This document shows positions 6,772 to 13,403 of a stretch of DNA of 13,444 bases, piece by piece. Both the position numbers and the translations under genes were made by a program. The notes below the pieces were generated by a model. That model was not told where the DNA came from. It was given only the letters and a program-made list of their open reading frames with translations, and made no database searches. The stretch spans positions 1 to 13,444 of the forward strand of contig CAKUMG010000065.1 of NCBI GenBank assembly GCA_934667465.1, written 5' to 3'. Positions within the stretch are counted from its first letter, which is position 1, and each line of letters begins with the position of its first letter. The stretch comes from an uncultured Actinoplanes sp. (lineage in GTDB: Bacteria; Actinomycetota; Actinomycetes; Mycobacteriales; Micromonosporaceae).

Positions 6772-7881
6772 TCAGCCGTCCTCTCGGCTTTCACTCTGGC
6801 TGTCACTGCCGTTTCCGCAGGGCAGCTGCGGTTGAGTGACGGCAGTGACAGGAGTGACAGCGGTGACACCGGGCACCCGGTACCGGCCGCCCGGCTCGGC
6901 GGCAAGCTGCCCATCGGCGAGCATGCGCGTGCAGTTCTGCCGCACGGTGTCCGCCTTGAGCCCGGTTCCTTCGGCGATGACCTTGGGCGTCGAGCCGGGC
7001 GCGTCGCGCAGGTAGCGCAGGATCGCGGCGCGGGTGTCGCTGAGTTGGTAGTCGCCGGCCGGGCCGTCGAGCATCCGCCACGCGCCCGCGGCGGGGTCGA
7101 AGGTCAGCGGGTACTCGTTCTCGTCGACGTCGCGGCCGGTCACGTGGAGCACGCCGTCACCTTGGTTGCGTGCCCGCTTGAGCACGAGGGTGGCGTCCGC
7201 GGCTCCGGCGAGCCCGTTGGTGCCGGACACCTCGGACAGGAAGTCCTCCGAGCCGGCCTTGCGCACGTGGTGGACAGCGACGACGGCGACGCCGTAGTCG
7301 TCGGCGATCTTCTTGGCACGGCCGACCGCGGCGTAGTCGGCGTCGTAGGCGGACGCGCCCGGCGCGGAGTTGCCGCGCAGCTTGGCGAACACGTCGATGA
7401 TGACCAGCCGTGCCCGCAGGTGCCGGTCGAGCCACGCGGCGATGGCCTGATCCCCGCCCTGCGGCAGCGGCGGGCACTGGGTGGCCAGGGTGAGCCCGGC
7501 CGGGGCGGGCCTGTCGCCGAGCACCTTGCGCAGCCGGGTTTGCAGCCGCCGTGCGGTGTCTTCGAGGGCGAGGTAGAGCACCGGGCCGGCCTCTACGCCG
7601 ATCGTCCCGAACGCGTTGTCGCCGCGGGCGACGTCCACGCCGAGCCCGAGCGACATCCACGACTTGCCGACCTTGGGCGGCCCGCACAGCAGCGTGAAGC
7701 CCTCGGCGATCACGCCGGGTACGGCCCACTTGGGCGGGGCGAACTCCATCGCCATGATGTCCGCGGCGGTCCACGAGGTGCGCAGCCGGGCGGGCTTGTC
7801 GACCGCGGACAGCACTGCCGCGGCGTCGTCTGGTCCGGCGATGCGCAGCGCGGGCCGCTCGGCCGGGGTTGGGGCGGTCAT
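6772..7881 (-). CDS. RepA-like AAA ATPase/helicase with C-terminal winged helix (AAA_25 type)
   Basis: This 369-residue RecA-fold ATPase resembles the RepA-type hexameric helicases that act with primases in plasmid replication. The Walker A motif GPPKVGKS is at 67-74 and Walker B LVIID at 159-163. The paired histidines AVHHVR (203-207 region) and SGTNGLAGAADA (219-230) match the sensor region of this family. After the ATPase core, DTRAAILRYLRDAPGSTPKVIAEGTGLKADTVRQ (about 282-315) looks like a winged-helix DNA-binding domain, followed by a polar tail. The ATG at 7881 overlaps the PrimPol stop by one base (TGATG), which decides the start. The same frame runs open further upstream, but that part is Arg/Pro-rich translation of the PrimPol gene in the wrong frame. 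With the PrimPol it forms the presumed replication unit of the element, inferred from neighbourhood and family. Confidence 0.87.
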   Translation of the reverse strand: MTAPTPAERPALRIAGPDDAAAVLSAVDKPARLRTSWTAADIMAMEFAPPKWAVPGVIAEGFTLLCGPPKVGKSWMSLGLGVDVARGDNAFGTIGVEAGPVLYLALEDTARRLQTRLRKVLGDRPAPAGLTLATQCPPLPQGGDQAIAAWLDRHLRARLVIIDVFAKLRGNSAPGASAYDADYAAVGRAKKIADDYGVAVVAVHHVRKAGSEDFLSEVSGTNGLAGAADATLVLKRARNQGDGVLHVTGRDVDENEYPLTFDPAAGAWRMLDGPAGDYQLSDTRAAILRYLRDAPGSTPKVIAEGTGLKADTVRQNCTRMLADGQLAAEPGGRYRVPGVTAVTPVTAVTQPQLPCGNGSDSQSESREDG

Positions 7882-8924
7882 CACGCCACCTGCCGCGGCC
7901 GGCGGGCACCGGCGCGCAGCCCGGAAGCGATCGTGCGCTCGGTCTCCCGCGGTCGCAGCCCGAGCCGGGCGGCAGCGTCGGTCAGCACGGCGGTCACGGT
8001 GTCTTCGTCGACCGCGCCGCCCGCGGCGAGCTGGCCGAGGGTCTGCGCGGCCATGAACAGCGCGTGGTTCCGGCCGCCCTCGGCCGCTTCGGCGAGCTTG
8101 GTCAGGGTGCCCTCGATCGCGGCCCGCACGTACGCGCCGCGGCGGTCCGCGGGCAGCTCGATGACGACCGGCGGCCCTTCCGGGCGTAGCGGTGCGGGCC
8201 GTAGCCGCTCGCCGAGCCAGCCGGGCAGCCCGGCCGTGTGCGCGTCCTGCCGGACCGTGTACGCCCGGCCGGCGACGATCGAGCCCGCGGCGACGACGTA
8301 GCCGCCATGCGCCCGGGTGTCGATCAGCCAGCCGAGCGCGCCCGCGGTGTTGCGCAGCTCCGGGCCGTCCGGGTGGCGGAAGTACAGGTGCAGCCCGCCG
8401 CGCCCGGTCGCGACCGCGTACGTCCCGTCGGGCACCGGGTGGCCGAGGTCGCCGCACAGGTCGGTGAACACGCCCCACCCGTGCATGTAGCCCTCGGCTC
8501 CCGCGGGCGCGGCCTGCCCGGTCTTGCGGGCGTCGAAGTCGGCCACCACGAGGCAGGACGGCCCGCACGCGATGCCGACGTTGTACGGCCCGGCTGTCCA
8601 GCAGCGGCGGATCCGGTCAGGGTCGGTGGTGGCGCGTTGCTCCCACCGGTCGATCGCGGGCCGCTTGTCGTCGGGCCGTAGCGGGAAGACGTGCCAGCCG
8701 CGGGCCGCGGCCGACAGCGCGGCGGTCAGGAAGTCATTGCTGTGCATGAGGATCCGCTCCCTCGTGTCGCTTGTGGATGGTGCTAGACGGGCTTCCGCGC
8801 AGACCTTGTGGCAGGGCCGCTCGTTCTCGTCGCGCAGGATCGACGGGCGCCCGCAGATCCGGCAGGGCAGCGCCGGGCCGGTGCTGTGGGTGCGCCAGTC
8901 CAGCCACCCCGCGTCGCTGGTCAT
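7881..8924 (-). CDS. Bifunctional primase-polymerase (PrimPol) with N-terminal zinc-finger extension
   Basis: This 347-residue protein is a PrimPol-type replication initiator of the AICE RepPP class. The PrimPol domain begins near residue 60 (NDFLTAALSAAARGWHVFPL). Its active-site motifs are VVADFDARKTG (127-136, the D-x-D metal ligands D129/D131), ATGRGGLHLYFRH (172-184, with H179), and LIDTRAHGGYVVAAGS (200-215, with D202). A helical C-terminal part (about 260-340) follows. Residues 21-42 (CRIC...CHKVC) form a small Cys/His cluster, probably a zinc finger. I start at the ATG at 8924 because it overlaps the preceding stop as ATGA. An internal ATG at 8747 has GAGGGAG nine bases upstream and would give a plain 288-residue PrimPol. 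The codons just before it (about 8750-8795) have unusually many A/T third positions, so one long gene or two initiation sites are both possible. Confidence 0.85.
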   Translation of the reverse strand: MTSDAGWLDWRTHSTGPALPCRICGRPSILRDENERPCHKVCAEARLAPSTSDTRERILMHSNDFLTAALSAAARGWHVFPLRPDDKRPAIDRWEQRATTDPDRIRRCWTAGPYNVGIACGPSCLVVADFDARKTGQAAPAGAEGYMHGWGVFTDLCGDLGHPVPDGTYAVATGRGGLHLYFRHPDGPELRNTAGALGWLIDTRAHGGYVVAAGSIVAGRAYTVRQDAHTAGLPGWLGERLRPAPLRPEGPPVVIELPADRRGAYVRAAIEGTLTKLAEAAEGGRNHALFMAAQTLGQLAAGGAVDEDTVTAVLTDAAARLGLRPRETERTIASGLRAGARRPRQVA

Positions 8925-9283
8925 CGTTCGTGGCAGGTCAGGCACTCGCCGAACGAGCGCGGGATGTAGTAGGGCCGCACCTGTCCGCAGGTCGGGCACG
9001 TCCGGCGGGCGCGCAGCGCGGCCCGCACCGCGACAAGCTGGGCCGCGGTCGCGGTGCGCTTCGGCCGGGCCAGATCCAGCCGGTACAGGTACGCCGCGCG
9101 GGTGCCGCCGACGCCGCGCCACAGGATCTGCGCGGCGACCGGCTGGCCACCCGGCCGCAGCCCGCGGGCGCGAAGCTGCCGCCGGGTGGCGTAGCCCGCG
9201 GGCGCGCCGTGCCACCAGTAGGTGGGCAGCCCGCCGTGCTGGTCGCCCTCGGGATCCCAGTACGCGGACCGGATCCGGCCCAT
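8921..9283 (-). CDS. RRQL-motif zinc-binding protein of AICEs
   Basis: This is a 120-residue basic protein with the motif YATRRQLRARGLRPGGQPVA (31-50), the hallmark of a small protein family found with replication genes of actinomycete mobile elements. A C-terminal Cys4 cluster, CPTC (96-99) and CLTC (114-117), is a zinc ribbon. It is probably nucleic-acid binding; its biochemical role is unknown. The ATG at 9283 overlaps the methyltransferase stop by one base (TGATG), and its own stop overlaps the PrimPol start by four bases. It is thus embedded in the coupled replication operon. A longer open frame extends upstream to 9598, but that part is Arg/Ala-rich wrong-frame sequence within the methyltransferase gene. 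Confidence 0.85.
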   Translation of the reverse strand: MGRIRSAYWDPEGDQHGGLPTYWWHGAPAGYATRRQLRARGLRPGGQPVAAQILWRGVGGTRAAYLYRLDLARPKRTATAAQLVAVRAALRARRTCPTCGQVRPYYIPRSFGECLTCHER

Positions 9284-9969
9284 CAGGCGGCCCTGCCGAG
9301 CGAACCCGCGGGCACGGCCGCCGCGGCGAGCAACTGGGTGCCGATGTGCTGCGCGTAGACCGGCGGGATGCACTCGCGCAGCCCGTCGCGGTTCATCCAC
9401 GGGGTGCGCAGGTCGGCTCGCACGTACGGCACGTTGGAGAAGTTGCCGACCGCGTGATACCAGTCGCCGGGCCGGATCGGGCGGCCCATCTTGACCGTGG
9501 CCGCGGTGTGCGCCGGGTGCGCCGGCACGGACAGCGGAAGGTTGGACTCGAACAGCCGGTGCCGGTAGGTGTGCAGACCGGGGAACATGGCTCCGCACAA
9601 CAGGACCGGCTCGATCAGCGGGTCATCGTCCGGGCCGTCGGGCACGACGTTCTCGATCACCCACGGCAGCCCGGTCGCGGCCAGCAGCTCCCGCGTCGGG
9701 GCGATCAGGGCGGGGTGCTCGCGCTGCTGGATCTTCTGCGCGCGGGTCTTGCGCTGGCACGGCGGGGAGGCGTGTATCGCGGCGAACGCGCCGATCGCGC
9801 CCGTGCGGATCAGGGTCCGCAGGTAGGCCAGGGCGTCGGCCTGCACGAAACGGAACGGGTAGCGCGGCTGCGGCGCGAGGTCCACGCCGATGACCTCGAA
9901 CCCGGCCGCGGCGTAACCGGCACCCGCGCCGCCCTGGCAGCAGTACAGATCGAGCAGCAGCGGGCGCAT
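9283..9969 (-). CDS. Compact DNA (cytosine-C5) methyltransferase-like protein, orphan
   Basis: This 228-residue SAM-dependent methyltransferase has the C5-cytosine order of motifs. LLLDLYCCQGGAGAGYAAAG (4-23) is the SAM-binding motif I, and GVDLAPQPRYPF (28-39) covers motif II. ASPPCQ (67-72) holds the catalytic-type Cys C71, ENV (106-108) the motif VI Glu, and TYRHRLFES (134-142) is motif VIII-like. GLRECIPPVYAQHIGTQLL (196-214) is the C-terminal motif X. It is much shorter than standalone C5 methyltransferases and leaves little room for a normal target-recognition domain, like many phage and mobile-element versions. No restriction endonuclease gene is nearby. A likely role is self-modification against host restriction, which is inference. 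The ATG at 9969 overlaps the preceding stop by one base (TGATG), fixing the start. Confidence 0.85.
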   Translation of the reverse strand: MRPLLLDLYCCQGGAGAGYAAAGFEVIGVDLAPQPRYPFRFVQADALAYLRTLIRTGAIGAFAAIHASPPCQRKTRAQKIQQREHPALIAPTRELLAATGLPWVIENVVPDGPDDDPLIEPVLLCGAMFPGLHTYRHRLFESNLPLSVPAHPAHTAATVKMGRPIRPGDWYHAVGNFSNVPYVRADLRTPWMNRDGLRECIPPVYAQHIGTQLLAAAAVPAGSLGRAA

Positions 9970-10307
9970 CAGGCGGCCCTCCGCCCGATCGCGGGCCGCT
10001 CTCCGCGGCCGGGCAGCACCCGCGGGCGCACGATCACCGCGTCCAGCAGCTCGCCGAGCAACCGCAGCAGCGTGGCGAGCTGCCCGTGGGCGGTGTTTTC
10101 GTTGCGGTGCAACGGGATCCGGATGACCACCTCGGCGTACTCGACGTCGGCGGCGCGGGTGCGGGTCATGACGGCCCGGCCGCTCCCGCGGGCCGTGACG
10201 ACCGGCCGGCCGCGGTGCTGGTCGACGCCGCACGTGTGGTCCTGGGCGCACCACGGGGTGTGCGGGGTGGCGGTCCGGGTGAGCCGGGCCATCGTGCGGG
10301 CGCTCAT
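9969..10307 (-). CDS. Small Cys/His-containing hypothetical protein (DUF6907-like)
   Basis: This 112-residue protein has no function I can assign. The N-terminal part has a Trp-Cys-His-Cys-His cluster (WCAQDHTCGVDQHRG, 19-33) that could bind zinc. A strand-rich middle follows (EYAEVVIRIPLHRNEN, 57-71), then a leucine-rich helix (LATLLRLLGELLDAVIV, 78-93) and a basic tail. The layout resembles short actinobacterial proteins of the DUF6907 type, which occur on integrative elements and phages; that match is from memory and tentative. The ATG at 10307 overlaps the upstream stop by four bases (ATGA), and its stop overlaps the methyltransferase start by one base. It is therefore translated as part of the same operon. 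Confidence 0.72.
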   Translation of the reverse strand: MSARTMARLTRTATPHTPWCAQDHTCGVDQHRGRPVVTARGSGRAVMTRTRAADVEYAEVVIRIPLHRNENTAHGQLATLLRLLGELLDAVIVRPRVLPGRGERPAIGRRAA

Positions 10308-10552
10308 CGGTTGCCCGCCTTCTGCTCGGAGCGCAGGTGCTCCCAGATGCGGCGGCCGACGCGGACGCGCTTGCCGGTGCCCTCGCAGCGCGGGCACTCG
10401 CGGAAGACCTTGCGGTTGAAGCGGGAGTAGATCCGGCCGCTCTCGCACCGGTGCCGGCGGCAGCGGCCGAACGGGAAGATCGCGCAGTTGATGATGTAGA
10501 ACGCTGAGTAACCGAGGATCGCGAGGCTAGCTAGCGCAACCGCGGTGGTCAT
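10304..10552 (-). CDS. Small membrane protein with DnaJ-like CxxCxGxG zinc motif
   Basis: This 82-residue protein opens with one hydrophobic helix (VALASLAILGYSAFYIINCAIF, about 5-26), a likely membrane anchor. A basic, Cys-rich cytoplasmic part follows. C53-PRC-EGTG matches the CxxCxGxG repeat of DnaJ-type zinc fingers exactly, and CRRHRCESGR (31-40) looks like a degenerate partner half. The protein ends in a basic stretch (KRVRVGRRIWEHLR). The function is unknown. Small membrane proteins near traB in such elements are often assumed to assist transfer or plasmid spread. The ATG at 10552 has an excellent AGGAGG site seven bases upstream (10560-10565). It is the first gene after the CTAG-rich array and probably opens the replication-integration operon. 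Confidence 0.75.
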   Translation of the reverse strand: MTTAVALASLAILGYSAFYIINCAIFPFGRCRRHRCESGRIYSRFNRKVFRECPRCEGTGKRVRVGRRIWEHLRSEQKAGNR

Positions 10553-10684
10553 CGAGGTGCCTCCTGAGCAGGTTTGAGGGTGTGAGCAGCCAACGCCGCT
10601 AGGGGCTAGGGCGCTGATCAGGGATTCTTTTGGTCGCTAGCGGAGCCGCTAGGTCTAGCGGGGGTGGCCGCTAGACCTAGCGGC
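10527..10684. repeat. CTAG-rich repeat array with a perfect 17-bp inverted repeat
   Basis: The segment between traB and the small membrane gene contains seven CTAG tetranucleotides (starting at 10599, 10606, 10637, 10649, 10655, 10671 and 10677). Two more lie at 10527 and 10531 inside the following gene. The core is GCCGCTAGGTCTAGCGG (10645-10661), with its exact reverse complement at 10668-10684 across a GGGTGG loop. Each arm is itself a near-palindrome of two CCGCTAG half-sites. A further GCTAGC palindrome is at 10636-10641. CTAG is otherwise rare in this window. This could be an operator for a regulator, an origin-type iteron set, or a terminator for traB. No T-run follows the hairpin on the - strand. 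Confidence 0.75.
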
Positions 10685-10694
10685 GAATCACGGG
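10553..10694 (-). promoter_or_regulatory. Intergenic region between traB and the replication operon
   Basis: These 142 bases are the longest well-supported non-coding gap inside the element and face the first gene with a strong ribosome binding site. They hold the CTAG inverted repeats and, on the - strand, an AT-richer patch (ACCAAAAGAATCCC, about 10622-10635) that could contain a -10 element. No consensus -35/-10 pair is obvious. A promoter here is inferred from operon layout. Confidence 0.4.
10560..10565 (-). promoter_or_regulatory. Strong ribosome binding site opening the replication operon
   Basis: AGGAGG on the - strand, seven bases before the ATG at 10552, is a strong Shine-Dalgarno match. 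Many downstream genes in the operon lack a strong site and rely on stop/start overlaps instead. Confidence 0.65.
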
Positions 10695-12920
10695 CTACTT
10701 GGTCTTGCCGTTCCCGGTGCCGCGGTCACGCTTCGTGATGGCGGTGAGGACGTCGGCGCGGTGGAAGCCCTTGCGGTTGCCGGACTCGCCGGTGTCGGTG
10801 TCCTCGCCCCAGCACTGCTTCGTGGCCAGGCCGTGGACCTTGAGGGCCTCGCGGAGTTGGTCGGCGGTGAAGCCGGCGTAGACGTCCGGGCGCAGCGCGG
10901 CCAGCCGCTTGACGATCACGGTGGACCACAGCTTCGGCTCGGCCTCGGCCATCACCGCGGCGACGTCCTCGAGCACCGTGTCCCGCCGGACCGCGGTCGT
11001 GTCGAGCACGACCCCGGCGGCGTGGCCGGTGATGTTGCCGTAGCGCTCCCGCGCGGCGCGGGCGCGGGTGACGATCGCCTCGGCGGTCGGGCCGTCGATG
11101 TTGAACGTCTTGACGATGACCGGCTCGTCGCCCTCGCCGGCCAGGTAGCCGATGCCCTTGTCCCGGCGGGAGAACATCGTCGCCCGGATGCCGTTGCGGT
11201 ACATCGAGGTGCCGAGCACCATGTCGTTCTCGGTCTGGCCCATGACCTTGAGGCAGAACCGCAGCACCGCGTTGGCGGAGATGCCGGTCGGCAGGCTTTT
11301 GGCGTCCGGGCGCTGGGTGGCCAGAAGCAGGAAGATCGCGACGGCCGGGCCGCGGCGGATCAGGTCCTCGCAGATCTCCTCGATCTCGGCGCCGTATTTC
11401 GGGTGCTCGAAGCCGCGCTGGCACTCGTCGATGGCGATGGCGATCGGGTGGAGCTTGAGCTTGCGGTTGGACGCCAGCTCGTCGGTGACCTTGTTCTCCG
11501 GGCACAGGTCCCGCGGCAGGTCCCGGATCACCTTGGTGCGGCGGCGCATCTCGGCGTGGACCTCGCGCAGCGCGGTCACCAGGTACTCGATGTCTTCCTC
11601 GTCGTCGCCGGCCCGGTAGGCGTGGCTGACCGGCTCCAGCGGGGACAGGTCGCCGGTACCCTTGAGGTCGAACGCCAGGATCGCGGCGCGCACGTCGAGG
11701 CAGGCCAGCAGCAGCGCCAGCCGCAGCGCGAACGTCTTGCCGAACCGCGGCAGCGCACCGATGATCATCGAGGCGTACATCAGGGTGATGGTGACCAGCG
11801 CGCCGCGGGGGTCGGTGCCGAACGGCGCGGCCTTGAACAGGTTCACCGTTCCGGACTTGAGCAGCGGGAACGGCTTCTGCTTCGCCCGGCTCATGTCCTT
11901 GTCCGCGACGAACAGGATCAACCGGCCGGGGTGCACCTCGGCGTTGGCCTCGGGCCAGACGCACCCGAGCGGGCGGGTCAGCGCGGCGGCCAATTCCTCG
12001 CGCTTCTCGACCACGCTGGACGCGGTGACGCCGCGGGGAAGCTCTACCTCGGCGCGCCAGCCGACGCCGTTCTCCCGAGCGATCGGCGCGGGGAACCAGC
12101 GCTTGCCGTTGTCGCCGCGGCGGATCGCGTCGTTGATGCCCTTGATGCCCAGCACCGACAGCGCGGTGAACACCTCGGCCGAGGTCAGCGGCGCGGCGTC
12201 ATTGCGCACGACCGCGGTGTCCAACAGCGGCTTGTCCGCCGGGGCACCGACCACGCCGAACACGGTCAGCAGCACACCCAACACCGCGTAGGACGTCCAC
12301 TGCGGGGCGACGAACGCCAGCAGCGCCGCAGCGATCAGGATCGCCGGCACGACGAACACCAGCGTGACCAGCGCCCGCCACCGGACCCGCCGGTCCCGCT
12401 TGGAGCTGAGCCGGTCGTACATCTTGGCCTCGTCGGGCTTGTCGATCGCGGCCCGCACGACGGCCTGACGCACCGGCTCACCTTCCAGGTCCCACAGCCA
12501 GCGGTTGTAGCCGCCGCAGACCCGCGAGAAACCGCGGGGCGTGCGCAGCGCGAGCTTGGCCGCGTACTTCGGCGTGCGCAGCCCGTGATAGGCGATCGAG
12601 TGCAGCCCGAACCCGGTCGCCCACGCCAGGTTCCCGCCGAACTCCGCTCCCGACTTGAGCCACGCGGGCACGATCGGGACGCGGGTGGCGTCGCGGAACC
12701 CGGCGATGGTGAATCGCGGGCGGCGCTGCGCGGCGATCGAGTCCACCAGCACGGGGCCGCCGTCGCGGTCCTCGTCGTCGTCGAGGTCATCGCCGGCAAG
12801 GTCGGCCGGGGTGGCGTTGCCGCGGCGGGCGCGGGCCTCGTCGAGGTCTACGACCTCCGAGACGTCGGCCTCGGCCGCGGTCCAGTCGAAGTTTTCGGGG
12901 GTCGGGTTGGGGGTGGTCAT
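10695..12920 (-). CDS. traB: TraB/TraSA-type FtsK/SpoIIIE conjugative DNA translocase
   Basis: This 741-residue membrane-anchored DNA pump would move double-stranded element DNA between mycelial cells. Conjugation by a single FtsK-like protein is the defining trait of actinomycete AICEs. The N-terminal 90 residues are acidic and disordered-looking. Two membrane helices lie at about 182-204 and 207-226. The motor domain has Walker A IGALPRFGKT (387-396), Walker B IAIAIDE (493-499) and the FtsK-type LLATQRPDAKSLP (532-544). The C-terminal part (about 640-735) probably forms the winged-helix domain that reads specific DNA repeats (clt sites) in TraB proteins. The ATG at 12920 has GGAGG nine bases upstream, and the stop TAG is ten bases from the large inverted repeat. 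Its motifs look intact. Confidence 0.93.
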   Translation of the reverse strand: MTTPNPTPENFDWTAAEADVSEVVDLDEARARRGNATPADLAGDDLDDDEDRDGGPVLVDSIAAQRRPRFTIAGFRDATRVPIVPAWLKSGAEFGGNLAWATGFGLHSIAYHGLRTPKYAAKLALRTPRGFSRVCGGYNRWLWDLEGEPVRQAVVRAAIDKPDEAKMYDRLSSKRDRRVRWRALVTLVFVVPAILIAAALLAFVAPQWTSYAVLGVLLTVFGVVGAPADKPLLDTAVVRNDAAPLTSAEVFTALSVLGIKGINDAIRRGDNGKRWFPAPIARENGVGWRAEVELPRGVTASSVVEKREELAAALTRPLGCVWPEANAEVHPGRLILFVADKDMSRAKQKPFPLLKSGTVNLFKAAPFGTDPRGALVTITLMYASMIIGALPRFGKTFALRLALLLACLDVRAAILAFDLKGTGDLSPLEPVSHAYRAGDDEEDIEYLVTALREVHAEMRRRTKVIRDLPRDLCPENKVTDELASNRKLKLHPIAIAIDECQRGFEHPKYGAEIEEICEDLIRRGPAVAIFLLLATQRPDAKSLPTGISANAVLRFCLKVMGQTENDMVLGTSMYRNGIRATMFSRRDKGIGYLAGEGDEPVIVKTFNIDGPTAEAIVTRARAARERYGNITGHAAGVVLDTTAVRRDTVLEDVAAVMAEAEPKLWSTVIVKRLAALRPDVYAGFTADQLREALKVHGLATKQCWGEDTDTGESGNRKGFHRADVLTAITKRDRGTGNGKTK

Positions 12921-12938
12921 GGTGTCTGTCCTCCGGTC

Positions 12939-13403
12939 TCAGGCGGCGATCACGAGGGCGGCGACGAACAGGAACAGGTAGTGGAAGGACTGATCGAGGG
13001 CGTACGAGCCGGTGCCGAGCGAGGGGTTGTCGTCGCGGCCGGCCCGCGGGATGCCGAGGGCGTAGAAGCGGCCCGCACCGGTCAGGTCGGCCAGTCGCCG
13101 CAGCGGGGTGCGCCGGTCGGCGATGTAGTGCGTGACCGCGGAGACGGCCAGTCCGGCGACGACCTTGCCGGGGCTGAGCGGCAGCCCGAGCGCCAGCGAC
13201 AGCGCGGCGAGCGCGGCGAGCGCGGTCAGGGTGTAGGTGGTCACGTGGGCGGCGCAGGCGATGCGGCCGGGCCAGCCGGGGCGGCCCTTGCAGTCGGCCT
13301 GGTGCTGGGTCTGGATCCAGTGGTCGGCGACCTGGTGCGCGACGAATAGGGCGGCGAAGACGGCGGCGAACGTGGCGACGTGGGTGGTGGTGTCTGGCAA
13401 CAT
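12939..13403 (-). CDS. DUF3307-like polytopic membrane protein
   Basis: This 154-residue protein has four predicted hydrophobic segments (about 8-25, 52-74, 79-95, 139-154). Charged or His residues recur at helix ends: HQVADHWIQTQ (23-33), AHVTTYT (52-58), THYIADRRTP (91-100), and ALDQSFHYLF (135-144). The HxxxDxxxQ opening and the terminal D-Q-x-x-H are typical of DUF3307-type membrane proteins of unknown function. The position just before traB suggests a transfer-associated role, like the small Spd-type membrane proteins of actinomycete plasmids, but that is inference. The ATG at 13403 has GGGAG within ribosome-binding distance and overlaps a TGA of an upstream frame (TGATG). The gap to traB is 18 bases. 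Confidence 0.72.
   Translation of the reverse strand: MLPDTTTHVATFAAVFAALFVAHQVADHWIQTQHQADCKGRPGWPGRIACAAHVTTYTLTALAALAALSLALGLPLSPGKVVAGLAVSAVTHYIADRRTPLRRLADLTGAGRFYALGIPRAGRDDNPSLGTGSYALDQSFHYLFLFVAALVIAA

Noticed and set aside
6832..8301. 489-codon + strand open frame opposite the RepA-like ATPase and PrimPol genes
   Set aside because: It is a mirror frame of two genes with clear catalytic motifs, with repetitive Gly/Ala/Arg/Val-rich composition and no ribosome binding site evidence.
7882..8568. N-terminal extension of the RepA-like ATPase up to 8568
   Set aside because: The extra residues are Arg/Pro/Gly-rich wrong-frame translation of the PrimPol gene. The ATG at 7881 is coupled to the PrimPol stop and starts the recognisable protein.
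8524..10419. 631-codon + strand open frame across the PrimPol, RRQL, methyltransferase and DUF6907-like genes
   Set aside because: It is antisense to four overlapping - strand genes. The Arg/Ala/Gly-rich translation without domains marks it as a composition artefact.
10645..10684. CTAG inverted repeat as a simple rho-independent terminator of traB
   Set aside because: It is well placed, ten bases after the traB stop, but no T-run follows on the - strand. The nested half-sites and extra CTAG copies are not explained by termination alone, so it is listed as a repeat array instead.
10761..13349. Very long + strand open frame (862 codons) opposite traB and the DUF3307-like gene
   Set aside because: It lies entirely antisense to genes with clear motifs and its translation is a low-complexity Gly/Arg/Asp/Gln/Val-rich sequence. 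This is the expected mirror of G/C-biased third positions in high-GC DNA.
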